Source: G963663775 sp963664255
Lineage (GTDB): Bacteria > Bacillota > Clostridia > Oscillospirales > Butyricicoccaceae
Assembly: GCA_963664255.1 (NCBI GenBank)
Contig: OY760938.1
Location: forward strand, 1,302,001-1,366,000
Length of the DNA stretch: 64,000 nt
Direction: 5' to 3'
This document shows, in pieces, positions 40,543-49,281 of the stretch. A model generated the notes under the pieces. That model was given only the letters and a program-made list of their open reading frames with translations. It ran no database searches and was not told where the DNA came from. Each line of letters begins with the position of its first letter. Position 1 is the stretch's first letter. Made by a program: the position numbers and the translations under genes.

Positions 40543-41556
40543 ATGATTAAAGAAGCAATCCAAAAGCTGACACAGCGACAGGATTTGGCGTATGACGAAG
40601 CGCTGACCGTGATGAATGAAATCATGGGCGGGCACGCGAGCGATGTGCAGATGAGTGCCTATCTGACCGCACTGTCAATGAAGGGTGAAACCATTGACGA
40701 AATCACCGCTTCTGCGGCGGCGATGCGGGCGCACTGCATCAAGCTGCTGCATGATATGGCGGTATTGGAAATCGTCGGCACGGGTGGAGATGGTGCAAAC
40801 TCCATCAACATTTCCACCACGGCGTCCATCTTGATTGCCGCCGCAGGTGTGCCCGTTGCCAAGCACGGCAATCGTGCCGCTTCCAGCAAATGCGGTTCTG
40901 CGGATGTTTTGGAAGCCCTTGGCATCAACATCACGATTCCTGCTGAAAAAAGTGCGAAACTGCTTGAAGAAATCGGTATTTGCTTCCTGTTTGCACAAAA
41001 CTATCACATTGCGATGAAATATGTTGCGCCTGTCCGCCGCGAACTCGGCATTCGCACCATCTTTAATATTTTGGGGCCGCTCGCCAATCCTGCTGGGGCA
41101 ACTATGCAGGTGATGGGTGTGTATGACAGCGCACTCCTTGAACCCTTGGCACGTGTGCTGTCCAACCTTGGGGTTCACCGTGGCATGGTCGTTTACGGTG
41201 AAGACCGACTGGACGAAATCTCCATGAGCGCACCCACGCAAATCTGCGAAATCCGTGAAGGTGCTTTCCAGCAATATACCATCTCTCCCGAGGATTTCGG
41301 CTATGCCACTTGCGACAAATCCGAATTAGTGGGCGGTGCACCCAGTGAAAATGCTGCGATTTCCCGGGACATTTTGTCCGGCAAAGAACGTGGTGCCAAG
41401 CGCGGTGCAGTGGTGCTCAACGCAGGTGCGGCGCTGTACATCGCAGGCAAAGCAGACACCCTTGCCGCAGGCGTTTCCCTTGCGGAGCAAACGATTGAAA
41501 GCGGTGCGGCGGTGCAAAAGCTCGAAGAATTCATCCGCCGCTCCAATGAGGCATAA
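40543..41556 (+). CDS. trpD: anthranilate phosphoribosyltransferase
   Basis: 337 aa. It joins anthranilate to PRPP. Substrate motifs: EIVGTGGDGANSINISTTAS (PRPP site), VAKHGNRAASSKCGSADVLEALG, FLFAQNYHIAMKYVAPVRRELGIRTIFNILGPLANPA and YGEDRLDEIS. GGGAGG is 7 bases from the ATG at 40543; the ATG at 40537 is too close. It is 43 bp after trpG and 4 bp before trpC. Confidence 0.97.
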   Translation: MIKEAIQKLTQRQDLAYDEALTVMNEIMGGHASDVQMSAYLTALSMKGETIDEITASAAAMRAHCIKLLHDMAVLEIVGTGGDGANSINISTTASILIAAAGVPVAKHGNRAASSKCGSADVLEALGINITIPAEKSAKLLEEIGICFLFAQNYHIAMKYVAPVRRELGIRTIFNILGPLANPAGATMQVMGVYDSALLEPLARVLSNLGVHRGMVVYGEDRLDEISMSAPTQICEIREGAFQQYTISPEDFGYATCDKSELVGGAPSENAAISRDILSGKERGAKRGAVVLNAGAALYIAGKADTLAAGVSLAEQTIESGAAVQKLEEFIRRSNEA

Positions 41557-41560
41557 TCCG

Positions 41561-42352
41561 ATGACAATTTTAGAACAACTGGCGGAAACCGCAAAAGCAC
41601 GGGTCGCGGAAGCGAAAAGCCACATCTCCCTAAAGGAAATGCAGCAGCGTGCCCAAGCCCATCCAACCCCAAAAGACTTTCCTTTTCGGCAGGGGTTACA
41701 GCCAAAAGGGATGTCTTTTATCTGCGAGGTGAAAAAGGCTTCGCCATCCAAAGGCATCATCGCCGCCGATTTCCCGTATCTGGAGATTGCCCGCGACTAT
41801 GCCGCGGCAGGTGCGGCTGCGATTTCGGTGCTGACCGAACCCAGCCGTTTTTTGGGCAGTGACCAATATTTGCAGGAGATTTCCGATGCGGTGCAAACAC
41901 CGACTCTGCGTAAGGACTTTTTGGTCGATGCCTATCAGATTTATGAAGCAAAAACCCTTGGTGCTTCTGCGATTTTGCTGATTTGTGCGATTTTGTCGGA
42001 TGAACAGCTGTCCTCCTATTTGGAGCTTGCACACAGCCTCGGTCTGGATGCACTGGTGGAAGCGCATGACGCCACCGAAGTAAACCGTGCCTTGCAAGCG
42101 GGCGCGGACATCATCGGTGTTAATAACCGTGATTTGCACACGTTTGAGGTGGACATTCACACCAGTGAGCGTCTGCGCGATTTGGTGCCACGTGAAATTT
42201 TGTTTGTGTCGGAAAGCGGGATTCGTACCCCAGAAGACATCGCCCGCTTGTCTGCCTGCGGGGTGAATGCCGTGCTGATTGGCGAAACCTTTATGCGTTC
42301 TGCTGACAAAAAAGCCGCACTGGATGCGCTGCGAGGTGCATCATGCAGCTAA
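41561..42352 (+). CDS. trpC: indole-3-glycerol phosphate synthase
   Basis: 263-aa TIM barrel closing the indole ring. Catalytic segments are FICEVKKASPSKGII (first Lys), ISVLTEPSRFLGS, TLRKDFLVDAYQIYEA (second Lys), LDALVEAHDATEV, GVNNRDLHTFEVD and LFVSESGIRTPEDIARL. The ATG at 41561 gives the normal N-terminus; the open frame further upstream is inside trpD. It overlaps trpF by 10 bp. Confidence 0.97.
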   Translation: MTILEQLAETAKARVAEAKSHISLKEMQQRAQAHPTPKDFPFRQGLQPKGMSFICEVKKASPSKGIIAADFPYLEIARDYAAAGAAAISVLTEPSRFLGSDQYLQEISDAVQTPTLRKDFLVDAYQIYEAKTLGASAILLICAILSDEQLSSYLELAHSLGLDALVEAHDATEVNRALQAGADIIGVNNRDLHTFEVDIHTSERLRDLVPREILFVSESGIRTPEDIARLSACGVNAVLIGETFMRSADKKAALDALRGASCS

Positions 42353-42960
42353 AATTCTGTGGATTACGCCGTGCGGAGGATATTGCCGCCGCCAATGCCT
42401 ATCCGCCGGATTATGTAGGGTTTGTCTTTGCAGAAAGCCGTCGCCGCGTCACGCCAGAGCAAGCGCGTGACCTTTCTGCACAGCTTGCCTCCAACATCAA
42501 AACGGTCGGCGTGTTTGTAAACGAACCCATCCCGCGGTTATTGGAAATCGCCAATACGGCAAACCTCTCGGTGCTACAACTGCACGGAGATGAAGATGCC
42601 GCTTATATTGCGCAGGTGCGTGCGCAGTGGAATGGTGTTTTATGGAAAGCTGTGCGTGTACAAACCGCAGAAAGCTTGCTTTCTGCCAATGCGTTAGAAG
42701 TCGATGCCCTGCTGTTGGACGCGTTTTCGCCCCTTGCCTATGGCGGCACGGGAAAAACCGTCGATTTTGACGTAATCGTGTGCAATCGTCCCACCAAGCC
42801 GTTTTTTCTGGCGGGCGGACTGCACGCAGGCAATCTAGCACACGCCATCCAACTGACCCATCCACAGGGTGTGGATATTTCGGGCGGCATTGAAACCGAT
42901 GGTTTAAAAGATGCCGCAAAAATGCAGCAGCTTTACGAATTGATACGAGGTGCAAAATGA
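42343..42960 (+). CDS. trpF: phosphoribosylanthranilate isomerase
   Basis: 205-aa TIM barrel. MQLKFCGLRRAEDIAAAN carries the catalytic Cys (KFCGL), YVGFVFAESRRRVTPEQA and VGVFVNEP follow, LQLHGDED holds the substrate loop, and LLLDAFSPLAYGGTGKTVDF contains the catalytic Asp. GVDISGGIETDGLKD is the phosphate-binding end. Overlaps trpC by 10 bp and trpB by 4 bp. Confidence 0.96.
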   Translation: MQLKFCGLRRAEDIAAANAYPPDYVGFVFAESRRRVTPEQARDLSAQLASNIKTVGVFVNEPIPRLLEIANTANLSVLQLHGDEDAAYIAQVRAQWNGVLWKAVRVQTAESLLSANALEVDALLLDAFSPLAYGGTGKTVDFDVIVCNRPTKPFFLAGGLHAGNLAHAIQLTHPQGVDISGGIETDGLKDAAKMQQLYELIRGAK

Positions 42961-44144
42961 AACAATATGGAAGATTTGGTCCGTATGGCGGACAATACAT
43001 TCCGGAAACCCTCATGAATGCGATGATGGAACTGGAAACCGCCTACCGCAAATATCAAAATGACCCTGATTTTTTAGCGGAACTGGATGATTTATATCGC
43101 AATTATGCAGGACGTCCCAGCATACTGTATCATGCCAAGCGCATGACGGCGGATTTGGGCGGTGCCAAGATTTATCTCAAGCGTGAAGATTTGAACCATA
43201 CCGGCTCGCATAAAATCAACAATGTCTTAGGGCAGGCACTGCTTGCCAAGCGTATGGGCAAAACGCGCCTCATTGCGGAAACCGGTGCAGGGCAGCATGG
43301 CGTTGCCACTGCAACTGCCGCCGCACTGCTCGGCATGGAGTGCGAGGTCTATATGGGCAAAGAAGACACTGACCGTCAAGCGCTCAACGTATACCGCATG
43401 GAACTGCTTGGTACCAAGGTGCATCCCGTCACCAGCGGCACGATGACGCTGAAAGATGCCGTCAGCGAAACCTTCCGTGAGTGGACGAGCCGCATTGACG
43501 ACACCCACTATGTTTTGGGTTCTGTCATGGGGCCTGCTCCGTTCCCGGAAATCGTCCGTGATTTTCAGGCGATTATCAGCCGCGAAATCAAGGCGCAGAT
43601 GCTGGAAGCGGAGGGCAAACTGCCGAATGTTGTCATGGCATGTGTTGGCGGCGGTTCCAATGCCATCGGTGCATTTTATGACTTCCTTGAGGACAAGGAC
43701 GTGCGTCTGATTGGCTGCGAAGCGGCAGGACGCGGTGCAGATACGCCAGAAACAGCGGCAACCCTCACCACTGGTACGGTTGGTGTGTTCCACGGTATGA
43801 AAAGCTATTTCTGTCAGGATGAATATGGTCAAATCGCACCGGTTTACTCCATTTCTGCGGGTCTGGACTATCCGGGCATTGGGCCGGAGCATGCCCACCT
43901 GCATGACATTGGACGCGCCCAATATGTGCCTGTTACCGATGACGAAGCGGTCGAAGCCTTTGAATATCTGTCTCGCATGGAAGGCATTATTCCTGCGATT
44001 GAAAGCGCCCATGCAGTGGCATATGCCAAAAAGCTGGCACCCACCATGTCCAAGGATGAAACCCTCGTCATCAATATCTCTGGACGTGGAGATAAAGATG
44101 TTGCCGCCATTGCACGATATAAGGGGGTTGATTTGCATGACTAA
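42957..44144 (+). CDS. trpB: tryptophan synthase beta chain
   Basis: 395 aa. It condenses indole and serine using PLP. The start YGRFGPYGGQYIPETLM is typical. The PLP Lys lies in LNHTGSHKINNVLGQALLAKRMG, followed by ETGAGQHGVATATAAAL, the Gly-rich phosphate loop CVGGGSNAIGAFYDF, and GLDYPGIGPEHAHLHDIGRA. Its stop overlaps the trpA start by 8 bp, consistent with equal production of the two subunits. Confidence 0.97.
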   Translation: MKQYGRFGPYGGQYIPETLMNAMMELETAYRKYQNDPDFLAELDDLYRNYAGRPSILYHAKRMTADLGGAKIYLKREDLNHTGSHKINNVLGQALLAKRMGKTRLIAETGAGQHGVATATAAALLGMECEVYMGKEDTDRQALNVYRMELLGTKVHPVTSGTMTLKDAVSETFREWTSRIDDTHYVLGSVMGPAPFPEIVRDFQAIISREIKAQMLEAEGKLPNVVMACVGGGSNAIGAFYDFLEDKDVRLIGCEAAGRGADTPETAATLTTGTVGVFHGMKSYFCQDEYGQIAPVYSISAGLDYPGIGPEHAHLHDIGRAQYVPVTDDEAVEAFEYLSRMEGIIPAIESAHAVAYAKKLAPTMSKDETLVINISGRGDKDVAAIARYKGVDLHD

Positions 44145-44916
44145 AATCCACAAGGCATTTGAGAACGGCAAAGCATTCATTGCGTTTGTCACGGCAGGTG
44201 ACCCTTCTTTGGAGGTCACCGAAGAACTGATTTACGCCATGGAAGAAGCGGGTGCTGACCTAATTGAAATCGGCATCCCATTTTCCGACCCCATGGCGGA
44301 GGGCATTGTGATTCAAGAGGCCAACGAGCGTGCGCTCGCAGGCGGATGCACCACCGACAAGGTCTTTGATTTGGTGGAAAAAGTGCGCCAAAAGACCCAA
44401 ATTCCGTTGGTATTTCTGACCTACTTAAACCCAATTTACACCTATGGCAAGGAGCGTTTTCTTTCCCGTTGTGAAGCCGCAGGCGTGGATGGGCTCATCA
44501 TTCCCGATTTGCCGTTTGAGGAAAAGGAAGAACTGCGCGAGGTTTGCAACGCCCATCAAGTGGACATCATTTCCATGATTGCGCCCACCTCGCATGACCG
44601 CATTGCACGCATCGCCAAGGAAGCCACTGGCTTTCTATATTGTGTGTCTTCTCTTGGCGTTACAGGTGTCCGTACGGAAATCAGCACCAATATTGCAGAA
44701 ATGGTGTCGCTCATTCGCCAATCAACGGATTTGCCGTGTGCGGTTGGTTTTGGCATTTCCACACCCGAGCAGGCAGCGCGAATGGCGCAGGTTTCCGATG
44801 GTGCTATTGTCGGCAGTGCGATTGTAAAGCTCGTCAAAGAGCATGGACAGGACTGCGTACCCATTGTCCGTGATTATGTAAAGCGCATGAAGGATGCCGT
44901 TGCTTCCATGCAATAA
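44137..44916 (+). CDS. trpA: tryptophan synthase alpha chain
   Basis: 259-aa TIM barrel that cleaves indole-3-glycerol phosphate and passes indole to TrpB. FIAFVTAGDPSLEVTEELI opens the protein; ADLIEIGIPFSDPMAEG carries the catalytic Glu and Asp. GVDGLIIPDLPFEE, LYCVSSLGVTGVRTE and CAVGFGISTPEQAARM complete the active site. AAGGGGG lies inside the trpB end. Last gene of the operon, followed by a terminator. Confidence 0.97.
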   Translation: MTKIHKAFENGKAFIAFVTAGDPSLEVTEELIYAMEEAGADLIEIGIPFSDPMAEGIVIQEANERALAGGCTTDKVFDLVEKVRQKTQIPLVFLTYLNPIYTYGKERFLSRCEAAGVDGLIIPDLPFEEKEELREVCNAHQVDIISMIAPTSHDRIARIAKEATGFLYCVSSLGVTGVRTEISTNIAEMVSLIRQSTDLPCAVGFGISTPEQAARMAQVSDGAIVGSAIVKLVKEHGQDCVPIVRDYVKRMKDAVASMQ

Positions 44917-44935
44917 GCATCCCTTATAACGCTGT

Positions 44936-44984
44936 AAATCCCGTTTGAAAGTGTCTAATACGACGCTTCCAAACGGGATTTTTT
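44936..44984 (+). terminator. trp operon terminator
   Basis: AAATCCCGTTTG (44936-44947) pairs with CAAACGGGATTT and extends into a second inner stem, followed by a T run. Confidence 0.85.
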
Positions 44985-44993
44985 CGGTCATAC

Positions 44994-45028
44994 AAAAAAC
45001 AGAACCCATACATCTGTATGGGTTCTGT
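44994..45028 (-). terminator. terminator of the DUF4914 gene
   Basis: ACAGAACCCATAC, loop ATCT, GTATGGGTTCTGT; on the minus strand it is followed by six T residues. It lies 12 bp past the DUF4914 stop. Confidence 0.85.
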
Positions 45029-45039
45029 ACGCTACACGA

Positions 45040-46911
45040 TTAGAAATGGGTTGGCGTAATTGCTTCGTAATCCTCCAGTGTGCCGCCGTTCATGAAGCAG
45101 TCAATAATCTGCTTGCCGAGCGGAGACAGTTCCGGCGTGTCGAACTTCTTGAGTTCGTCACGGAAGAAGTCGCTCAAAATGGTTGCGCCCTTGTCATAGC
45201 CTTCTATGCCCATGCGATCCTGTGTTTCGCAACGCAGGAACTTGGAGCGGATACGCTGACCATCAATGGTCATATCCTTCAGCGCATAGCCGAGCAGAGG
45301 GCAACGAGCCGGCTCCAAATGCTCCTTACGGATTTTTGCGCCACGACGTGCCAAATACTCACGAGAGAGCCATTCTGCCGCAAAACCAACACGATATACA
45401 CCGATATGCTGGTTCGGAATCAAGATATAGCGGGTATTCGGGCAGTTCATAATCTGCTCGAGGAGCAGGTTTGCCTGCTTGACACGCAGACCGGTTGCGA
45501 ACGGCCAATACGAGCCAACGCCTTCGCTCTTCAGCTCTCCGCCGCCTACGATGGACGGGTTTTTGAAGCCGCGCGGTGCAACCAAACGCCAGAGCCATGC
45601 CAATGCGGGCGGAATGATGTGCATCATGCCCATGATGCCATAGTTCGGGTCCTCTGCGGTGGAGGGAGGCATACGAACGCCAAACGAACGCACGTCTACT
45701 TCAACTGGATCCTTGACAATGTTCGGCACCTTCCAGCGCGGGACAATCGCACGCGGGTTCGGGCAGGGCTTGCCGTTGGAATCCAAGGTGTGCTCCCAAA
45801 TCAGCAGGGTGGTGTTCGGATGTCCTTCCATATTGAAGAAGCACAGCGGTTCGTCCGGCTCGGTGCAGATTCTTTCGTAAACCGGGTCAGAACCGTAATG
45901 GGTGACACCGTCCATACGCAGGAACCAGCCATCTTCGCCGTCCACGAGCACCAGCTTGCCGCTCTTATTCTGCAGTCCCGGGTAGCAGGTTGCCATGTCG
46001 TCGCAAACCGGCTCAATCTTGCAGGTTTGCCCCACGCTGATGATGGTCGGCTCGCCTGTCACGGTGTTGGTGGACAGGAGCACAGTGCCGTCATCCAAGC
46101 GGGAAACGTCCTGCAGCATTTCGCTCTTGCCGCCGCCGGAAGCACCTTCGTGCATGATGACCATTTCATTTTCATAAGGGGTAATCACACGACCTGCGGA
46201 AGCATGTGCAGTGACCCAATCCTCTGCCTCACCGATGTCGAGCAACACGGAATAGACACCCTTCTTTGCAGACGGGCCCGGATACAGATTATAAGAAAAC
46301 ACTTCGTGGCAGTCGTCCAAACGGTTGTGTACCACGACCTGACGTCCGTCAAACTTGGTGTGACGGAACGGCGGCGCAACATAAACGATGGCACGCGGCG
46401 TATAGCCTTCGGTTTCTACTGCGGAAACGAAGCCCTGCAAATGTGCCAGCGCAAAGGCAAAAAATGCGGCATTCTTCGGACATACCAAGATAGAGCCATA
46501 GCCATAAATATTACCGCCCGAATTAAACGGCATGATAATGAGCTCCTGCTCCTTGAACCAATCCATGGTTTCCTTTCGCAAATCCGCAAAAGGATAGCCA
46601 TATTTTTCGGCAAAGCGCGGCTTGTCGGTCGGCTTATCGTCTGCAATGCGCATGCAGTCCGGGTCGCGGCGGCGCATATAATCTTCCATATAGTTTACAG
46701 AAGCACCATTCTTACACCGTGTGACATCGGCTTCTTTCACCAATCCCTTGCCGGGCACGTCATACACAACATCGAAGATGTCGACATTCTCCGGTCCGAA
46801 AACCATTTCATACAGTTCTGCTTTTGTGGTCGGTACTGAAACACCCTTACAGTTTTCAATGACATCGGTCAATTCATCTGTAAATGTGAATTTTTTCAGC
46901 AATGCATCCAT
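45040..46911 (-). CDS. DUF4914 protein, phosphoenolpyruvate carboxykinase-like
   Basis: 623 aa, matching the DUF4914 family I recall from Clostridia. A PEPCK-like P-loop HEGASGGGKSEMLQDVSR sits in the middle. Other strong segments are YDVPGKGLVKEADVTRCKNG, PPFRHTKFDGRQVVVHNRLDDCHE, LYPGPSAKKGVYSVLLDIGE, LWEHTLDSNGKPCPNPRAIV, VDVRSFGVRMPPSTAEDPNYG and a C-terminal PNQHIGVYRVGFAAEWLSREYLARRG. No biochemical function is known to me; kinase or carboxykinase chemistry is inference from the loop. AGGAGG lies 8 bases before the ATG at 46911. Confidence 0.85.
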   Translation of the reverse strand: MDALLKKFTFTDELTDVIENCKGVSVPTTKAELYEMVFGPENVDIFDVVYDVPGKGLVKEADVTRCKNGASVNYMEDYMRRRDPDCMRIADDKPTDKPRFAEKYGYPFADLRKETMDWFKEQELIIMPFNSGGNIYGYGSILVCPKNAAFFAFALAHLQGFVSAVETEGYTPRAIVYVAPPFRHTKFDGRQVVVHNRLDDCHEVFSYNLYPGPSAKKGVYSVLLDIGEAEDWVTAHASAGRVITPYENEMVIMHEGASGGGKSEMLQDVSRLDDGTVLLSTNTVTGEPTIISVGQTCKIEPVCDDMATCYPGLQNKSGKLVLVDGEDGWFLRMDGVTHYGSDPVYERICTEPDEPLCFFNMEGHPNTTLLIWEHTLDSNGKPCPNPRAIVPRWKVPNIVKDPVEVDVRSFGVRMPPSTAEDPNYGIMGMMHIIPPALAWLWRLVAPRGFKNPSIVGGGELKSEGVGSYWPFATGLRVKQANLLLEQIMNCPNTRYILIPNQHIGVYRVGFAAEWLSREYLARRGAKIRKEHLEPARCPLLGYALKDMTIDGQRIRSKFLRCETQDRMGIEGYDKGATILSDFFRDELKKFDTPELSPLGKQIIDCFMNGGTLEDYEAITPTHF

Positions 46912-47293
46912 CCGTTTATCCTCCTTCACAACCGACGCTTCCTCAAATCTTGTGTAGCTGACCTGATAGAACGCCGCGTTTCATATAAATAACAGTTCCT
47001 AGCTTGATGCGCTTGAAGCCCAAACTTTTCTTTATATATTATACTACCTTCCTGCGTGTTCCGTCAATCCCTCATTTTTCATTTTTGCAATTTTTTATTT
47101 CTAAACTTGCAAAATACATAAAATTCATAAAAATTTTTTGGCGGTTATCTGCAACAAACATTCTTTTTTCTGGAAACCAGATGGTTTTTTCCGGTGCTTG
47201 CACGTTAAAATTAGGATACCCCTATGCAAAATTGCAAAAATCTACTATAATAGAGAGCAATCGATACTAAATACTTAGGAGATTTGTTCTGCC
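46912..47293. other. divergent promoter region between DUF4914 and the SLH protein gene
   Basis: About 380 bp without a gene. TATAAT at 47247-47252 is a fair -10 box for the plus-strand SLH gene, with no clear -35. The middle is AT-rich. I see no riboswitch or repeat here. Confidence 0.45.
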
Positions 47294-48931
47294 ATGAAAC
47301 CAAAAATTTGTTCCCTTCTTCTTGCAGCCACCCTTTTACTCACACCATGTTCGCAGGCATTAGCGGCGGAAAATGCAGCAGCCACCGATGAAACCGCTTC
47401 GACTGGCACGATATTTGTCGATTCCGTCACAGAAGATGCCACGCCGTCCGCATGGGCTGCCGATGACATACAGCGCGCCATAGATGCCGACCTCGTGCCA
47501 GATGAACTGCTCGGTGCATGGCATCGCCCCATCACGCGGCTGGAATTTGCCGACCTATTGACCTTGCTCATCCGCAGCCGCGGCTATGGCTTTAGCCCTG
47601 TTACGACAGAAAATCCGTTTTTAGACACAGAAAGCGAAAATGCACGCCGTTTATGCAATCTTGGTGTGATGACGGGCACCTATTTCAACGCCTTTTCGCC
47701 AGAGCTTCCCCTAACGCGGGAAGCCGCAGCCGCAACGGTGTTTCGCTTGGCATCCACTGTAACGCTGCCGACGCCGTATCCGGACCAATGCACCGCCTAT
47801 ACCTATGAGGACCAAAGCGACATCTATTCTTGGGCGACGTCAGCCGTCAGTTTTTGCTATCGGACAGGCATTCTTGCCGGAGTCGGTGAAAACTGCTTTG
47901 CACCCAAGCAGACCCTGACCGTTGAGCAGGCGGTTTTGCTGTCCCTGCGCCTGACGCAATACGCAGCCGACATGGAACCCACGCCGCTGACCATGACCGC
48001 GGGCAGTGTGCCGCTGCTGTATTCTGACAATCCGGAAGCGTTGACACCCAATAAATTTGAGCGCAGCGGCATCTATACCGCCGAAACCGATTTGACCGAT
48101 GCACAAACCATCGATGTAGAATACTATCACTGGAACTATATGGGTTCCTATCAGCCGATGATTCTTGGCATTGTGGCGACCAATGCCGCAGATACCGCAG
48201 CCACCATTGACATCGACAATCGCGGTGTTGGCATGGGCACAGATCCCACCGGTGTTTCGGAGCAATGCTATCAGCGGTTTTTCCTCAGCAAGCCGCAGGG
48301 AACGATTTCGCTGGATGCAGGACAGACCAAGCTCATCCTGCAGGACACCCTGCCCGGCGGCACCATGATGAATGCCCGCGTTCGGCTTACACCGCATGGT
48401 GACCAGCTGAACATCCGTTTGGTTGCACTGAAAGCCCTCATGGCAAATGATTTTCTGCCAACCCTGCCGCGTGGCATTGATGACAGCAACGGCAGAACAG
48501 CGGGGGTGTTCTCGTCCTCCGACCGCACCGTGCCGATTGATGCCGCAACCGTCCAGAACTTTACCCTCTGCGGCAATACCACGGCACTGCGTGCACTCAA
48601 TCCCGGGGAATATGCACAGAGCATTGACGACCCGCTTGCCGTTTCCTATCACGGAAAGGCACATATGGCATATTATATTGATGGAAATTTCTCTATCGTC
48701 TATCATCTGAATTTTAAAAATGCTGCCGGAAAAACCTTGTACATCCGCCCCAATGACCCCTCCGCCAAGGCGGCTGTCGGGCATTACTTTGTCCGCACGG
48801 CAGTGGAAGGCTGGCACTGCGTCACCGGCACGGTGCAAAACCCGATTAAAATTACACTTTCCGAAGATACCTCCCTCGATTTTCTGCTCCTTGGAGGAAA
48901 TTACGGAAATGTTGGATTCCATATTGCATAA
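47294..48931 (+). CDS. exported protein with S-layer-homology-like repeats
   Basis: 545 aa. Signal peptide MKPKICSLLLAATLLLTPCS with cleavage near SQALA-AE. Residues about 50-220 hold three degenerate S-layer homology units: AADDIQRAIDADLVPDELLG with ITRLEFADLLTLLI, NARRLCNLGVMTGTYFNAFS with LTREAAAATVFRLA, and WATSAVSFCYRTGILAGVGE with LTVEQAVLLSLRLT. These may anchor it to the cell wall. The remaining 320 residues are strand-rich with no family I recognise. AGGAGA precedes the ATG. It stands alone, with its own terminator. Confidence 0.82.
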   Translation: MKPKICSLLLAATLLLTPCSQALAAENAAATDETASTGTIFVDSVTEDATPSAWAADDIQRAIDADLVPDELLGAWHRPITRLEFADLLTLLIRSRGYGFSPVTTENPFLDTESENARRLCNLGVMTGTYFNAFSPELPLTREAAAATVFRLASTVTLPTPYPDQCTAYTYEDQSDIYSWATSAVSFCYRTGILAGVGENCFAPKQTLTVEQAVLLSLRLTQYAADMEPTPLTMTAGSVPLLYSDNPEALTPNKFERSGIYTAETDLTDAQTIDVEYYHWNYMGSYQPMILGIVATNAADTAATIDIDNRGVGMGTDPTGVSEQCYQRFFLSKPQGTISLDAGQTKLILQDTLPGGTMMNARVRLTPHGDQLNIRLVALKALMANDFLPTLPRGIDDSNGRTAGVFSSSDRTVPIDAATVQNFTLCGNTTALRALNPGEYAQSIDDPLAVSYHGKAHMAYYIDGNFSIVYHLNFKNAAGKTLYIRPNDPSAKAAVGHYFVRTAVEGWHCVTGTVQNPIKITLSEDTSLDFLLLGGNYGNVGFHIA

Positions 48932-48941
48932 AATGCTTGCG

Positions 48942-48982
48942 ACAGCAAAAGAGCACCCGGGGGAAGGGTGCTCTTTTGCTGT
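48942..48982 (+). terminator. terminator of the SLH protein gene
   Basis: A perfect 17-bp stem: ACAGCAAAAGAGCACCC (48942-48958), loop GGGGGAA, then its complement to 48982. The inner stem is followed by TTTTGCTG. Confidence 0.8.
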
Positions 48983-49281
48983 TCATAAAATATTATAGGG
49001 GGGGATAAAAGAGAAATGAAAAAGATACCGACATGATTTCTGTCGCTCAGCCGTTCAGCTGATGGTATTAGTATACTCCTTTTTCCGTGAAAAAATGTGA
49101 ACGGTTTGTGAAACGTCTGTGAAAAAAAACGCATTTTTTTCTATCCCAATGCTGTTTTTTTAGAAAAAAAGGTACTATCCTCGATAAAAGTTATGAGAAA
49201 GGCTATTCCCTGCTTTATTTTCCAACAAAAGGCGCAGAAAATGTGCCGTATACTGGATGAACAAAGGAGGACATACGGCTT
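48983..49281 (+). other. spoIIE upstream region
   Basis: About 300 bp without a gene. TATACT at 49249-49254 lies 27 bp before spoIIE. TCCAACAAA (49221-49229) matches the complement of a Spo0A box at 7 of 9 positions, which would suit the known Spo0A control of spoIIE, but the match is weak. A TTTTTTT/AAAAAAA pair near 49130-49170 may form a hairpin. Confidence 0.35.

Noticed and set aside
43227..44219. 330-codon open frame on the minus strand
   Set aside because: Antisense to trpB and trpA, which are certain by motif; GC-rich codon bias produces such open frames.
45046..46839. 597-codon open frame on the plus strand
   Set aside because: It lies wholly antisense to the DUF4914 gene, has no ribosome-binding site and no recognisable domain; the reverse frame has strong family motifs.
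45040..46911. Canonical phosphoenolpyruvate carboxykinase (pckA or pckG)
   Set aside because: The loop GASGGGKSEM differs from the ATP-type GLSGTGKT and GTP-type loops, and the rest does not match either family; DUF4914 fits better.
47840..48922. 360-codon open frame on the minus strand
   Set aside because: Antisense shadow of the SLH-type exported protein, which has a signal peptide, repeats and a terminator.
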